From Flavobacteriales bacterium UBA5692 (lineage in GTDB: Bacteria > Bacteroidota > Bacteroidia > Flavobacteriales_D > Sanyastnellaceae): DNA of 13,734 nt. Where the stretch lies: the NCBI GenBank assembly GCA_002420235.1, contig DIHQ01000080.1, positions 1-13,734 on the forward strand, given 5' to 3'. The first letter of the stretch is position 1. Each line of letters opens with the position of its first letter. Position numbers and translations under genes: made by a program. Under the pieces are notes generated by a model that worked only from the letters and a program-made list of their open reading frames with translations, ran no database searches and was not told where the DNA came from. Below are positions 1 through 7,045 of this stretch, in pieces.

Positions 1-2
1 GC

Positions 3-278
3 GATGCCATTGCCGGTGGGGCTAAGCAATGCAATGATGGAGCTTTGGGAAGCCGCTTGGCTTACCTCCGTGCGTGTGATTACTATAAAATGGCGATCAG
101 CCGGGGCGACGAAGACATCAAGGCCACCGCACAGAAAAAACTCAACGCCAACAGGAAACAATTCCCGAGCGTTGACGAAATTTTCGCTGTCGGGAAGTCC
201 AATGGCGATGAAATTACGATTCCATCCATTGGCGGGTGTCCCTGTGCGGGTGAATCCACCACGATCCGCGTGCGCTGA
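3..278 (+). CDS. TPR-type protein, C-terminal end (5' truncated)
   Basis: Open from the window edge in frame 3 to a TGA at 276-278; only the last 91 residues are present. The segment begins with an Ala/Gly-rich helical stretch, then RACDYYKMAISRGDEDIKA, which reads as the second helix of a tetratricopeptide repeat, then a polar linker (KKLNANRKQFPSVDEIFA). It ends in a compact tail GCPCAGESTTIRVR. Bacteroidota have a family of secreted TPR proteins just upstream of lptC that end in a similar 'NRRxFP...GC(W)I...E(T/S)TxVR' tail, and the position and tail fit that family (established pattern, from memory). The role of the family is not known to me; the TPR suggests protein contacts in the periplasm. 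lptC starts 20 nt downstream, so co-transcription is likely. Competing frames here contain no recognisable motif. The N-terminus, any signal peptide and the number of repeats lie outside the window. Confidence 0.75.
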   Translation, partial: DAIAGGAKQCNDGALGSRLAYLRACDYYKMAISRGDEDIKATAQKKLNANRKQFPSVDEIFAVGKSNGDEITIPSIGGCPCAGESTTIRVR

Positions 279-298
279 GCGCATTGAATTGCTAGAAC

Positions 299-895
299 GT
301 GCTCGAACAGAAAACAAAAACTCGGCGCCCGGCAAAGCACTCCTTCAGGACAATAGGCTGGTCAATTTTCCTTCTGGGCGCCTGCTCCAATTCAGATGCT
401 GAGGTTTCCGACGTACAAGCTGAGGAGACGAGTCCGATTCAGACGGTCTTCAATGGTACCTTTCGATACAGCGAGCTCGGGGTTATTAAATATGAATTAG
501 AGGCCAATGAAATGCGACGCGAAGAACGCGGAAATGCGGAGGTTTCTGAGGACATAGTGGAAGTACGAGGCGGATTCGAATTGTTCATCGGAGGTGATTC
601 TTCCAAGCATGATGCTCACATGACAGCCGACTGGGCCACATTAGACGAGAAGTCCCTCCGACTCGTTGCCAAGCATGCCGTAACCCTCGAGAACGCCGAA
701 GGTGATGTTTTGGAAACCGAGTACCTTGTGTGGTCAGAGGACTCTGACCGAGTGTGGACGAACCGACCGGTGACCATATACACCTCGAATGGTGTCATCT
801 ACGGCGAAGGATTGGATTCGGACGCCCGGTTTGAGACCTACCGCATCATTAAGCCTCGTGGAGAGATGGTCTTGGAAGGGACTGAATTGCATTAG
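299..895 (+). CDS. lptC: LPS export component LptC (lipoprotein form)
   Basis: 198-residue protein of the LptC/YrbK family, the periplasmic part of the Lpt bridge that passes lipopolysaccharide from the LptB2FG transporter to LptA. A GTG start at 299 is used: an in-frame TAG at 293-295 excludes anything earlier, and no in-frame ATG precedes the signal sequence. Residues 7-28 form a short basic and hydrophobic signal ending in a lipobox (LGAC), so Cys29 is the predicted lipidated residue; E. coli LptC instead keeps an uncleaved membrane helix. The beta-jellyroll region (about 55-195) shows the family landmarks: HMTADWATLDE near 107, a 'GDVLETEYLVW' strand near 135-145, 'VWTNRPVTIY' near 152-161 and 'GEGLDSDARFETYRI' near 169-183. 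The last resembles the GxGFexdxxFxxYxI signature of Bacteroidota LptC. It sits 20 nt after the TPR gene and 22 nt before the next gene. Identity is secure; lipidation is inferred from the motif. Confidence 0.9.
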   Translation: MLEQKTKTRRPAKHSFRTIGWSIFLLGACSNSDAEVSDVQAEETSPIQTVFNGTFRYSELGVIKYELEANEMRREERGNAEVSEDIVEVRGGFELFIGGDSSKHDAHMTADWATLDEKSLRLVAKHAVTLENAEGDVLETEYLVWSEDSDRVWTNRPVTIYTSNGVIYGEGLDSDARFETYRIIKPRGEMVLEGTELH

Positions 896-917
896 GTTTG
901 CATCGGACTATATACCC

Positions 918-1139
918 ATGAAAGAGGAACAGTTGCACCGCGTAAATCGCATGGCGGAAATCTTCTGGATCGGCATAATCATTTGCTGCGGCGTGGCATC
1001 CGGCTATTTCATTTGGTCGGATGGCTGGGCACAGCAGAAGCAATCCTTGTTTTTACCTGGTTTAGCAGCGGCGTGGTATGTATTTCGTCGGTTTTTTCGC
1101 CAACGCCTCGAGCGCGGAAGTAACGCGCGGAATGATTAG
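918..1139 (+). CDS. Small membrane protein between lptC and CNNM gene
   Basis: A 73-residue protein starting at ATG 918 (MKEEQLHRVNRMAEIFWI) and ending at TAG 1137-1139. The frame is open further upstream to 789, but that part overlaps lptC and has no coding character, so 918 is the sensible start. It has a short polar N-terminus, a first hydrophobic helix (about residues 15-34, FWIGIIICCGVASGYFIW), a short loop with charged and polar residues, a second hydrophobic stretch (about 43-57), and a strongly basic C-terminus (RRFFRQRLERGSNARND). The positive-inside rule would place the C-terminal Arg cluster in the cytoplasm, giving both ends inside. I do not recognise a named family. Gaps of 22 nt upstream and 20 nt downstream place it inside the lptC-CNNM operon. 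Flavobacterial genomes often carry a hypothetical protein of similar size at this place (recollection, not verified), which argues that it is real and may assist one of its neighbours. Confidence 0.7.
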   Translation: MKEEQLHRVNRMAEIFWIGIIICCGVASGYFIWSDGWAQQKQSLFLPGLAAAWYVFRRFFRQRLERGSNARND

Positions 1140-1159
1140 GTTTGTTCTAGCCTTGACCC

Positions 1160-2455
1160 ATGGATTCTGACCTCTCGAGTTCGCTTGCAATCATCGGATT
1201 GGCTCTCGTAGCCTCAGCCTTCTTTTCTGGAATGGAGATCGCCTTCGTTTCTGCCAACCGCCTTCAACTCGAACTCGAATCCAAGAGCAGTTGGCAGGGA
1301 CGGATTCTCACCCATTTATCATCACGCACGAAGTTATTCATTGCAACGATGCTCGTTGGCAACAACTTGGCCCTAGTATTTTGCGGTTTGGAATCGGGAG
1401 CAATCGTAAGTCAAGGCATCTTTGGGGTGAGTGATTGGACGGAGGCGGCCCAGCCCATCTTGGTTCTTGCCGTCCAGACCTTGGTCACGACCCTGGTAAT
1501 CTTGGTAGTGGCTGAATTCATCCCTAAGGCCTTGTTTCACAGCAACGCAAACTTCTGGTTGAAAATTTTCGTGCTGCCATTGGTCTTCATTCACTATCTA
1601 CTACTGCTTCCTGGATTGCTAGTGGTAGGTTTAAGTCATTTCTCAATTCGACTGGTTGGTCGATCAACAGGAGGCAATGAAGACGACGAGCCGCTTGGTG
1701 CTACCGACCTCGATCATTTTATCCGTGAAATGAGCGGCCGAATGGAACCCGAGCAGGAATTAGAACATGAGCTGCAAATCATGCAGAATGCTTTGGATTT
1801 TAACAAAGTGCTTGCCCGCGATTGCCTCATCCCACGAAACGAGGTAATTGCCGTGGAATTGGAAACGCCCTTATCCGAAGTGCGAGAGTTATTCATCTCA
1901 AAAGGGCTAAGCAAAATTGTCGTGTACCGAGAGGACATTGACCAAACCATTGGCTACGTGCATGCCAAAGACCTTTTCAATAATCCCGAATCCATTAAGA
2001 GCATAATTCTCCCCACTTTCGTTGTGCCCGAACCCATGCCAGCCGATGACGTGCTCAAAAGGTTCAAGCAAAGGAAGCGGCACCTGGCCATTGTGGTTGA
2101 CGAATTCGGCGGTACATCAGGCATCCTGACGATGGAGGATATTATGGAACAGCTCGTTGGCAACATTGAAGACGAGCACGACAGAGAAGAGTTGATTGAA
2201 GAAGTAATAGGACCAGGGAAATGGCGGTTTTCTGCTCGCCTTGATGTAGGGGACCTCAACGAACGTTTCGGGGTGAAGCTTCCATTGAATGACGCCTACG
2301 AAACGCTCGGGGGACTACTGATTCACTACACGGAAGACATCCCAGAAGCAGGATATAACCTGACACTAGATGGCATTAATATCGAGGTGGAGGAAGTGAG
2401 TGGCAATAGGATAAAGACCATCATACTGCACATAACGTCGGAAGAAACCATTTGA
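1160..2455 (+). CDS. CNNM/DUF21 - CBS - CorC_HlyC membrane protein ('hemolysin family')
   Basis: 431 residues, ATG start at 1160, stop at 2455. The N-terminal CNNM (DUF21) membrane domain covers about residues 5-175. It carries the family's SGMEIAFVSANRLQLE motif (23-38), GNNLAL (67-72) and EFIPKAL (119-125), and hydrophobic helices around 5-25, 60-80, 97-120 and 133-165. Two CBS repeats follow (about 220-272 and 285-335), ending with AIVVDEFGGTSGILTMEDI (310-328). A C-terminal CorC_HlyC domain (about 345-425) follows. Members of this family (CorB/CorC, YfjD, vertebrate CNNM) are linked to Mg2+ transport or efflux, with the CBS pair binding ATP-Mg; the name hemolysin is historical. Flavobacterial GldE shares this architecture, but gldE is normally beside gldD and ssb, which are absent here, so I do not call it GldE. 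The place between lptC and ppiD matches a recurrent Bacteroidota order. Substrate and direction of transport cannot be read from sequence. Confidence 0.9.
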   Translation: MDSDLSSSLAIIGLALVASAFFSGMEIAFVSANRLQLELESKSSWQGRILTHLSSRTKLFIATMLVGNNLALVFCGLESGAIVSQGIFGVSDWTEAAQPILVLAVQTLVTTLVILVVAEFIPKALFHSNANFWLKIFVLPLVFIHYLLLLPGLLVVGLSHFSIRLVGRSTGGNEDDEPLGATDLDHFIREMSGRMEPEQELEHELQIMQNALDFNKVLARDCLIPRNEVIAVELETPLSEVRELFISKGLSKIVVYREDIDQTIGYVHAKDLFNNPESIKSIILPTFVVPEPMPADDVLKRFKQRKRHLAIVVDEFGGTSGILTMEDIMEQLVGNIEDEHDREELIEEVIGPGKWRFSARLDVGDLNERFGVKLPLNDAYETLGGLLIHYTEDIPEAGYNLTLDGINIEVEEVSGNRIKTIILHITSEETI

Positions 2456-2461
2456 AACTTT

Positions 2462-2479
2462 GGCGGCAGCGTTGCCGTT
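2462..2479 (+). other. Small stem-loop in the CNNM-ppiD gap
   Basis: CGGCA (2464-2468) and TGCCG (2473-2477) pair around a GCGT loop, and two G-U pairs could extend the stem. It begins 6 nt after the CNNM stop codon, and no T tract follows, so it does not look like an intrinsic terminator. It could be a 3' stabilising or processing hairpin, or chance. The rest of the 104-base gap holds only a weak match to a -7 box (TATCTTCG at 2527-2534, one mismatch, with no well-spaced -33 element). Confidence 0.25.
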
Positions 2480-2559
2480 CAAGGAAGCACAACACGCAAA
2501 AACACCCGGAGATATTGGATTTCCCTTATCTTCGCTAACCTTAAAAAGACACGTATATC

Positions 2560-4614
2560 ATGTCAATGATTCGACAAATTCAAAACCGACAAGGCCTACT
2601 AATCGTGATGATTGGCATTGGTATGCTTGGTTTCTTGATTCCTTATGACGCAGTAATGGCATTGTTCGGCCAAAACGGAAGCCGAGATGTCGGCGAAGTA
2701 AATGGAGTTGCTGTATCAGGTGCTCAATACCAGATGGAAGTTCAACAGAGACGCCAACTTGGATTCAGTGGAGATCAATTGGCTGAAGAAGTCTGGAACG
2801 ACATTACCTCTGGAATTGTACTCGAGGAAGATTTTTCCGCTCTAGGATTAGCGGTAAGTGACGAGGAATACGAAGAGATGCTTTTCGGCACAGCATTCTC
2901 ACCATACATGAATCGTGCATTTTACTCCAATGCGGAAAACAAGGGATTCTGGCAACAGAACTTCGACGCAATGCTTGGCACCGATCGTGGAATCGCCGAT
3001 TTTATGTCATACAAACGATTGATTGTCGCAAAGCGCATTCGCGAGAAATTCGATAATCTTGTAGTTTCAGGCATTTACTCCAATTCCTTGGAAGGTAAGT
3101 TCGACCACGCAGGTGCCAATCGGAAGGTGACCTTCAACTACGTATTAAAGTCCTTTAATACAATCGATGAAACTGAAGTCAACATCACCGATGCCGATGT
3201 GAAGGCATACTACAATGCGCACAAAGAAGAGGCTCGATACAAGCAAACTGCGGGGCGAAACATCACATTTGTGCGTATCCCGTTGCAAGCTAGTGCGGAA
3301 GACGCAGCGGCAATCGAATCTGATTTGGATGCTATCAGAACCGTTTGGGAAAACAGCGAAGACAACGACAGTTTGTTCGTAGCCAATGTAAACGAAGCCC
3401 CGTTTACTGCTACAATTTTGAGTAAGAGCGACGTCGAGACAGATGTCAACGAAACGACCTTTTTCGATGCGAAAGAAGGCAACATTATTGGCCCTTATCT
3501 CAAAAATAATAGCTACCGCTTAGCTAAGGTCATGGAATTTTTTAGCGAGCCTGACAGTGCGGCGTGTCGACACATCTTACTTAAAGCCGATAACCCGAAG
3601 GATTCTGAAGAGATGGCCGTTCTGATGAACCGAGCCGATAGCCTCAAACGCGCTTTACGCCGAGGCGCGTCATTCGACGATTTGGCCGAACGCTTCAGCG
3701 AGGACCCAGGATCGAAGTCCAAAGGCGGATTCTACGATTTGTTTCCGCGCGGACGCATGGTTCCGTCGTTTGAAGATTTCTGCTTTGAAAATAAGCCCGG
3801 TAAAATAGGAGCTGTTGAAACCTCATTTGGCGTGCACTTGATAGAAGTTACGGAACATACCGATGCGAAGGAACGTGTGCGTATTGCCTTAATTGAACGC
3901 GCGATCGAGCCCTCGGCAACCACTGCCCGTGAGTCTTACGGGGCAGCGAGCGAATTCGCAATCCAAGCGACTTCGCGTGAATCGTTCATGCAAGCCGCCG
4001 AAGATGCGGGATACGCTACAAATACGGCGAACGATGTGCTCCGCAATGCGAAGTCGGTTTCCGGATTGCGCAACGCATCAGAACTTGTAGCGTGGGCTTA
4101 TGGTGCTGAGGCCCAAGAGGTGTCCAATCCAATCCTCGTTGACAAGAACTACGTTGTAGGGTACCTTGATCGAATCACGGAAGCAGGAGCGCCCCTATTT
4201 GAATATGTTGAAAATGAAATGCGTGCCGGTGCCATGAAAGAAGCGAAGGGTGAGGTCTACAGTATGCGCATGGCCACAGGCTCCTTAGAAGAAATTGCCG
4301 CAGATGTTGAATCCTCTGTCGCTAGTGCAACCAACATCGCAATGAAATCTCCTACCATCAGTGGCGCAGGTTCATTACCCGAGCCCAAAGTTGTTGGTAT
4401 GGCTTTTGCGATTCCAATGGGTAACATATCAGCGCCCATTGTCGGCGCCAATGGTGTGTGGGTCATCGCACCAACGTCAAGCACCGACGCCGTGGACAAA
4501 TCCGACTACCTGACGGAGCAAACGACCCTGTTGTCGCGCGCTCGCGGCGCAGCGACTGTTCGCATTTCCAATGCAATGATGGATGCGGCTAACTTAGAAG
4601 ACAACCGGAATTGA
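2560..4614 (+). CDS. ppiD: PpiD/SurA-like peptidyl-prolyl isomerase and chaperone
   Basis: 684-residue membrane-anchored periplasmic foldase. The ATG at 2560 gives MSMIRQIQNRQGLLIVMIGI: a short basic cytoplasmic tip and a single anchor helix (about 12-29), as in PpiD. A SurA_N-type chaperone region (about 42-190) begins with VGEVNGVAVSGAQYQMEVQQ. One canonical parvulin domain spans about residues 334-432, opening with CRHILLK (336-342) and containing FDDLAERFSEDPGSKSKGG, then the phenylalanine-rich GRMVPSFEDFCF stretch and a closing TSFGVHLIEV. The remaining 250 residues are helical plus two parvulin-remnant-like modules (about 501-540 and 601-637). The usual Bacteroidota PpiD is about 700 residues, so the gene is complete. 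The role is folding of newly exported outer-membrane and periplasmic proteins. It lies 104 nt after the CNNM gene and ends just before a strong terminator, so it is probably the last gene of the envelope cluster. The symbol follows architecture, not tested orthology with E. coli PpiD. Confidence 0.9.
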   Translation: MSMIRQIQNRQGLLIVMIGIGMLGFLIPYDAVMALFGQNGSRDVGEVNGVAVSGAQYQMEVQQRRQLGFSGDQLAEEVWNDITSGIVLEEDFSALGLAVSDEEYEEMLFGTAFSPYMNRAFYSNAENKGFWQQNFDAMLGTDRGIADFMSYKRLIVAKRIREKFDNLVVSGIYSNSLEGKFDHAGANRKVTFNYVLKSFNTIDETEVNITDADVKAYYNAHKEEARYKQTAGRNITFVRIPLQASAEDAAAIESDLDAIRTVWENSEDNDSLFVANVNEAPFTATILSKSDVETDVNETTFFDAKEGNIIGPYLKNNSYRLAKVMEFFSEPDSAACRHILLKADNPKDSEEMAVLMNRADSLKRALRRGASFDDLAERFSEDPGSKSKGGFYDLFPRGRMVPSFEDFCFENKPGKIGAVETSFGVHLIEVTEHTDAKERVRIALIERAIEPSATTARESYGAASEFAIQATSRESFMQAAEDAGYATNTANDVLRNAKSVSGLRNASELVAWAYGAEAQEVSNPILVDKNYVVGYLDRITEAGAPLFEYVENEMRAGAMKEAKGEVYSMRMATGSLEEIAADVESSVASATNIAMKSPTISGAGSLPEPKVVGMAFAIPMGNISAPIVGANGVWVIAPTSSTDAVDKSDYLTEQTTLLSRARGAATVRISNAMMDAANLEDNRN

Positions 4615-4634
4615 ATAACCTTTAATCCTTCTCC

Positions 4635-4661
4635 AAAAGCCCGCGCTATCGCGGGCTTTTT
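4635..4661. terminator. Bidirectional intrinsic terminator, ppiD / queA
   Basis: A perfect 11-bp inverted repeat, AAAAGCCCGCG (4635-4645) and CGCGGGCTTTT (4650-4660), encloses a 4-base loop CTAT. The A run on the left and T run on the right supply a U tract in either direction. It sits 20 nt after the ppiD stop and about 10 nt beyond the queA stop on the other strand, exactly where two convergent genes need to end. Confidence 0.92.
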
Positions 4662-4670
4662 CGTGCAAGT

Positions 4671-5900
4671 TCACCTCTGATTCCATTCGAGGTAACTGCC
4701 ATCACCATAACTCAAGAAGCGAAATTCTTCTGCAAGGGCGCGGTCGTAAACCGATCGCCACTCCTCACCAATTGCTGAAGCCACAAGGCAGAGCAAGGTG
4801 CTGTTGGGTAGGTGAAAATTAGTGATGAGCCCCCGCACCGAGCGGATGCGGTATGGCGGAATAATCATGACCGATGTCCGGAAACTCCAATCGTTCCCGT
4901 CAAGGGCAACCGCACACCATTGCATTGCCGTTTCCATACTCCACCCCAATCGATCAGCCTTGGTGCCGAGTTCATTTCGCCATTCCCACTGATTCAGCTC
5001 AAACGGCTGCTCACCCGTTTCTTTCCATTTTATGGCCAGCCAGTAAAGGCTCTCCAAGGTCCGCAAACTGGTCGTACCCGTAGCGACACGATGCACCCCA
5101 TCCTCGGCAAGGGCTTGGATTGCATCAAAAGACACAGAACAGTTTTCGCCATGCATGACATGGTTCCTAACGTCACCTTCAACCAGGGGTTTAAAGGTCC
5201 CAGCGCCCACGTGTAAGGTGATGTGATGTATGGACGTACTCGCGCTCAAGTTCGCCATGAGCTGCTCATCAAGATGTAAGCCTGCCGTCGGGGCAGCAAC
5301 CGACCCGGGAACTTCAGCGTACACCGTTTGATAATCCTCAGCATCTTGCTCCTCCGCCGGACGACGCATGTAGGGCGGCAGCGGCATCTTACCCATAGCC
5401 TCCAACAGTTCTACGAAGCTCACCTCCTGCACATCGCCCGTCGCCGCCGAACGGTGCGTCCACTTCAATTCGATGTACCGTACGCCTTCATCCATACCTA
5501 CGCGTTTGGCTGTGACCTCCCACTTTCCTCTGGAATCCTCCACCTGCAAAGCGGCTTCACCTGCTGTCCATCGCTTCGCACCCTTCACCATGCATTTCCA
5601 AACCACGCACTGGGTCGAGGCCAAAGCTTGCTCCATAGACCTCTCGTGCGGCTCGAGTAGAAACACTTCTAATCTCCCGCCAGTCGGTTTCATCAGCAGC
5701 AACCGCGCACGAATCACCCGGGTGTTGTTCACCCACAACTGAGTGTCCGCATGTAAAATTGCGGGCAAATCCTTGAATCGATGATGAGATGTCACCGCGC
5801 CATCTCTCCATGTAAGAAGCCTTGCGCTTGAGCGGGGCATAGCCGGATGGACAGCGATAGCCGATTCAGGAAGTTCGTAGGCGTATTCCGCATTCTGCAT
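4671..5900 (-). CDS. queA: S-adenosylmethionine:tRNA ribosyltransferase-isomerase
   Basis: QueA transfers and isomerises the ribosyl group of AdoMet onto preQ1 in tRNA, giving epoxyqueuosine, the next-to-last step of queuosine synthesis (cytoplasm). Taking ATG at 5900 gives 409 residues. The frame runs back to a TTG at 5927, but that codon lies inside a likely -7 promoter box, and family similarity begins at MQNAEYAYELPESAIAVHPA. Hallmarks are LWVNNTRVIRARL (55-67), a GGRLEVFLLE strand (74-83), LPPYMRRP (174-181), YQTVYAEVPGSVAAPTAGLH (190-209), HITLHVGAGTFKPL (226-239), ATGTTSLRTLESLYW (273-287) and GLITNFHLPNSTLL (357-370). Proteobacterial QueA is about 350 residues; the extra length lies mainly at about 288-345, between TLESLYW and the IIPPYRI strand, as in the longer Bacteroidota form. 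It is convergent with ppiD and divergent from tdh. No other queuosine gene is in view. Confidence 0.95.
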   Translation of the reverse strand: MQNAEYAYELPESAIAVHPAMPRSSARLLTWRDGAVTSHHRFKDLPAILHADTQLWVNNTRVIRARLLLMKPTGGRLEVFLLEPHERSMEQALASTQCVVWKCMVKGAKRWTAGEAALQVEDSRGKWEVTAKRVGMDEGVRYIELKWTHRSAATGDVQEVSFVELLEAMGKMPLPPYMRRPAEEQDAEDYQTVYAEVPGSVAAPTAGLHLDEQLMANLSASTSIHHITLHVGAGTFKPLVEGDVRNHVMHGENCSVSFDAIQALAEDGVHRVATGTTSLRTLESLYWLAIKWKETGEQPFELNQWEWRNELGTKADRLGWSMETAMQWCAVALDGNDWSFRTSVMIIPPYRIRSVRGLITNFHLPNSTLLCLVASAIGEEWRSVYDRALAEEFRFLSYGDGSYLEWNQR

Positions 5901-5924
5901 ACATGTGATTTTTAAACAACAGGA

Positions 5925-5932
5925 CAAAAATA
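5925..5932 (-). promoter_or_regulatory. Possible -7 box for queA
   Basis: Read on the minus strand this is TATTTTTG, an exact match to the Bacteroidota -7 consensus TAnnTTTG. It would put the transcript start near 5919, about 18 nt before the queA ATG at 5900. A TTTG occurs upstream on the same strand, but the spacing (26 nt) is longer than the usual 17-23, so the -33 element is not convincing. The box argues against the TTG codon at 5927 as a translation start. Confidence 0.35.
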
Positions 5933-5993
5933 ACCGGTGAACACGCCTCTCGTTCCTCCAAATTGGTCAGAGGTGCATTACCTTCGTTGAATC

Positions 5994-6953
5994 ATGACCA
6001 AAATCCTTGTCATCGGAGCTGCCGGACAGCTGGGTATCGAGCTCGTGCTTGCCCTCCAGGCACAGTATGGAGTGGATGCTGTAGACATCTCTGATATCCG
6101 TGTGCCGGAAGACGAAAGGGTCATGAGAAGTCGCTTTCTCCACCTCGATGCAACAGACGAATACACGTTGAGTAAAGCCTTGGAAGACGGTCGTTACGAG
6201 GCTGTGTATCACCTTGCTGCCATGTTGAGTGCCACCAGTGAGATCAAGCCATTAGCCGCGTGGAATCTCAACATGCAGTCTTTACTAAATGTCCTCGAAG
6301 CAGCCAAAGAAGGATGGGTTAACCGGATTTTTTGGCCAAGCTCAATCGCTGTTTTTGGTGGTCAAACCTCGAAAAAATCAGTGCCACAAGAAGCGCTGCT
6401 CGACCCGATGACCGTTTATGGAATCAGCAAGCAAGCCGGTGAGTATTGGTGCCGCTATTACCACGCAAAATTTGGGGTCGATGTCAGAAGCATCCGTTAC
6501 CCTGGATTAATTGGTCACCGCTCGGAACCGGGGGGAGGGACCACAGATTATGCTGTGGAGATATACTACGCCGCGGCGGCTGGTCAATCGTATACGTGCT
6601 TCTTGCAAGCCAATCAAGCGTTACCAATGATGTACATGGACGACGCCGTTCGGGGAACTTTGGAATTAATGGAAACTTCTGCGGATCGGATTCAGGTCCG
6701 CACGTCTTATAACCTCGGAGCCATGAGTTTTACACCGATTGAAGTGACCAATAGCATTCAACAGCACCTTCCCAATTTTAATGTTCACTTCAAACCCGAC
6801 CATCGCCAAGGAATAGCAAAAAATTGGCCGGAAAGCATTGACGATACAGCTGCGCGAACCGACTGGGGATGGAAGCCGAAAATTCTGCTGCCGGAGATGA
6901 CTTCAATAATGCTCAATGCTATTCGAAAAAAGACACAGTTGGCTGTGCACTGA
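5994..6953 (+). CDS. tdh: L-threonine 3-dehydrogenase, short-chain (SDR) type
   Basis: 319 residues, a complete extended-SDR enzyme that oxidises L-threonine with NAD+ to 2-amino-3-ketobutyrate, which a CoA ligase (Kbl, not in the window) splits to glycine and acetyl-CoA. The Rossmann motif is GAAGQLG (8-14), with acidic Asp31 and Asp34 at the end of beta-2 consistent with NAD preference. LAAMLSATSE (74-83) and PSSIAVFG (115-122) follow, the latter holding the catalytic Ser. The YxxxK pair is Tyr142 and Lys146 (VYGISKQAGE). The features that separate threonine dehydrogenases from sugar-nucleotide epimerases are all present: VRSIRYPGLI (164-173), PGGGTTDYAVEIYY (179-192), LPMMYMDDA (210-218), AMSFTPIE and a C-terminal NWPESIDDTAARTDWGW. 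It is related to UDP-glucose 4-epimerase, unlike the zinc-dependent Tdh of E. coli. It is divergent from queA with a 93-nt gap and probably transcribed alone. Confidence 0.93.
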   Translation: MTKILVIGAAGQLGIELVLALQAQYGVDAVDISDIRVPEDERVMRSRFLHLDATDEYTLSKALEDGRYEAVYHLAAMLSATSEIKPLAAWNLNMQSLLNVLEAAKEGWVNRIFWPSSIAVFGGQTSKKSVPQEALLDPMTVYGISKQAGEYWCRYYHAKFGVDVRSIRYPGLIGHRSEPGGGTTDYAVEIYYAAAAGQSYTCFLQANQALPMMYMDDAVRGTLELMETSADRIQVRTSYNLGAMSFTPIEVTNSIQQHLPNFNVHFKPDHRQGIAKNWPESIDDTAARTDWGWKPKILLPEMTSIMLNAIRKKTQLAVH

Positions 6954-6960
6954 TTGGTTC

Positions 6961-6997
6961 GGCACTGCCGCTTGAATATGCGGGATGCCTTTTCTTT
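6961..6997 (+). terminator. Possible intrinsic terminator after tdh
   Basis: GGCA (6961-6964) and TGCC (6986-6989) form an outer stem, CCGC (6968-6971) and GCGG (6980-6983) an inner stem, with an internal loop (CTG opposite GA) and an 8-base apical loop. TTTTCTTTG (6990-6997... ending at G6997) follows directly. It starts 7 nt after the tdh stop. The interrupted stem makes it weaker than the ppiD/queA terminator. It would separate tdh from cysS. Confidence 0.4.
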
Positions 6998-7045
6998 GTA
7001 CTTGCGCTTCAATAACCGTGCTAGCGCTCAAACAAGAGAATCAAC

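Noticed and set aside
31..45. Bases near 27-41 resemble 4569-4583 (CAATGCAATGATGGA)
   Set aside because: Short, in unrelated genes and different frames; no flanking similarity, so coincidence.
4..402. 132-codon frame at the window start overlapping the TPR tail and lptC
   Set aside because: No signal, domain or family-like motif; the frame-3 TPR end and the lptC frame both read as real proteins across the same bases.
1160..2455. Naming the CNNM protein GldE (gliding motility)
   Set aside because: Same architecture, but the gldD and ssb neighbours typical of gldE are absent and the context is lptC/ppiD.
5328..5660. 110-codon plus-strand frame opposite queA
   Set aside because: Lies wholly within conserved queA codons and its composition (His/Arg/Leu-rich, no motif) is that of an antisense shadow.
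5979..5986. TACCTTCG as a -7 box for tdh
   Set aside because: One mismatch to TAnnTTTG, only 7 nt before the ATG, and the nearest TTG upstream is 13 nt away, too short for a -33 element.
6954..7045. Possible T-box or attenuator leader ahead of cysS
   Set aside because: Only a 92-base gap with a terminator-like hairpin close to tdh; no leader peptide with Cys codons and no T-box core. T-boxes are not typical of Bacteroidota.
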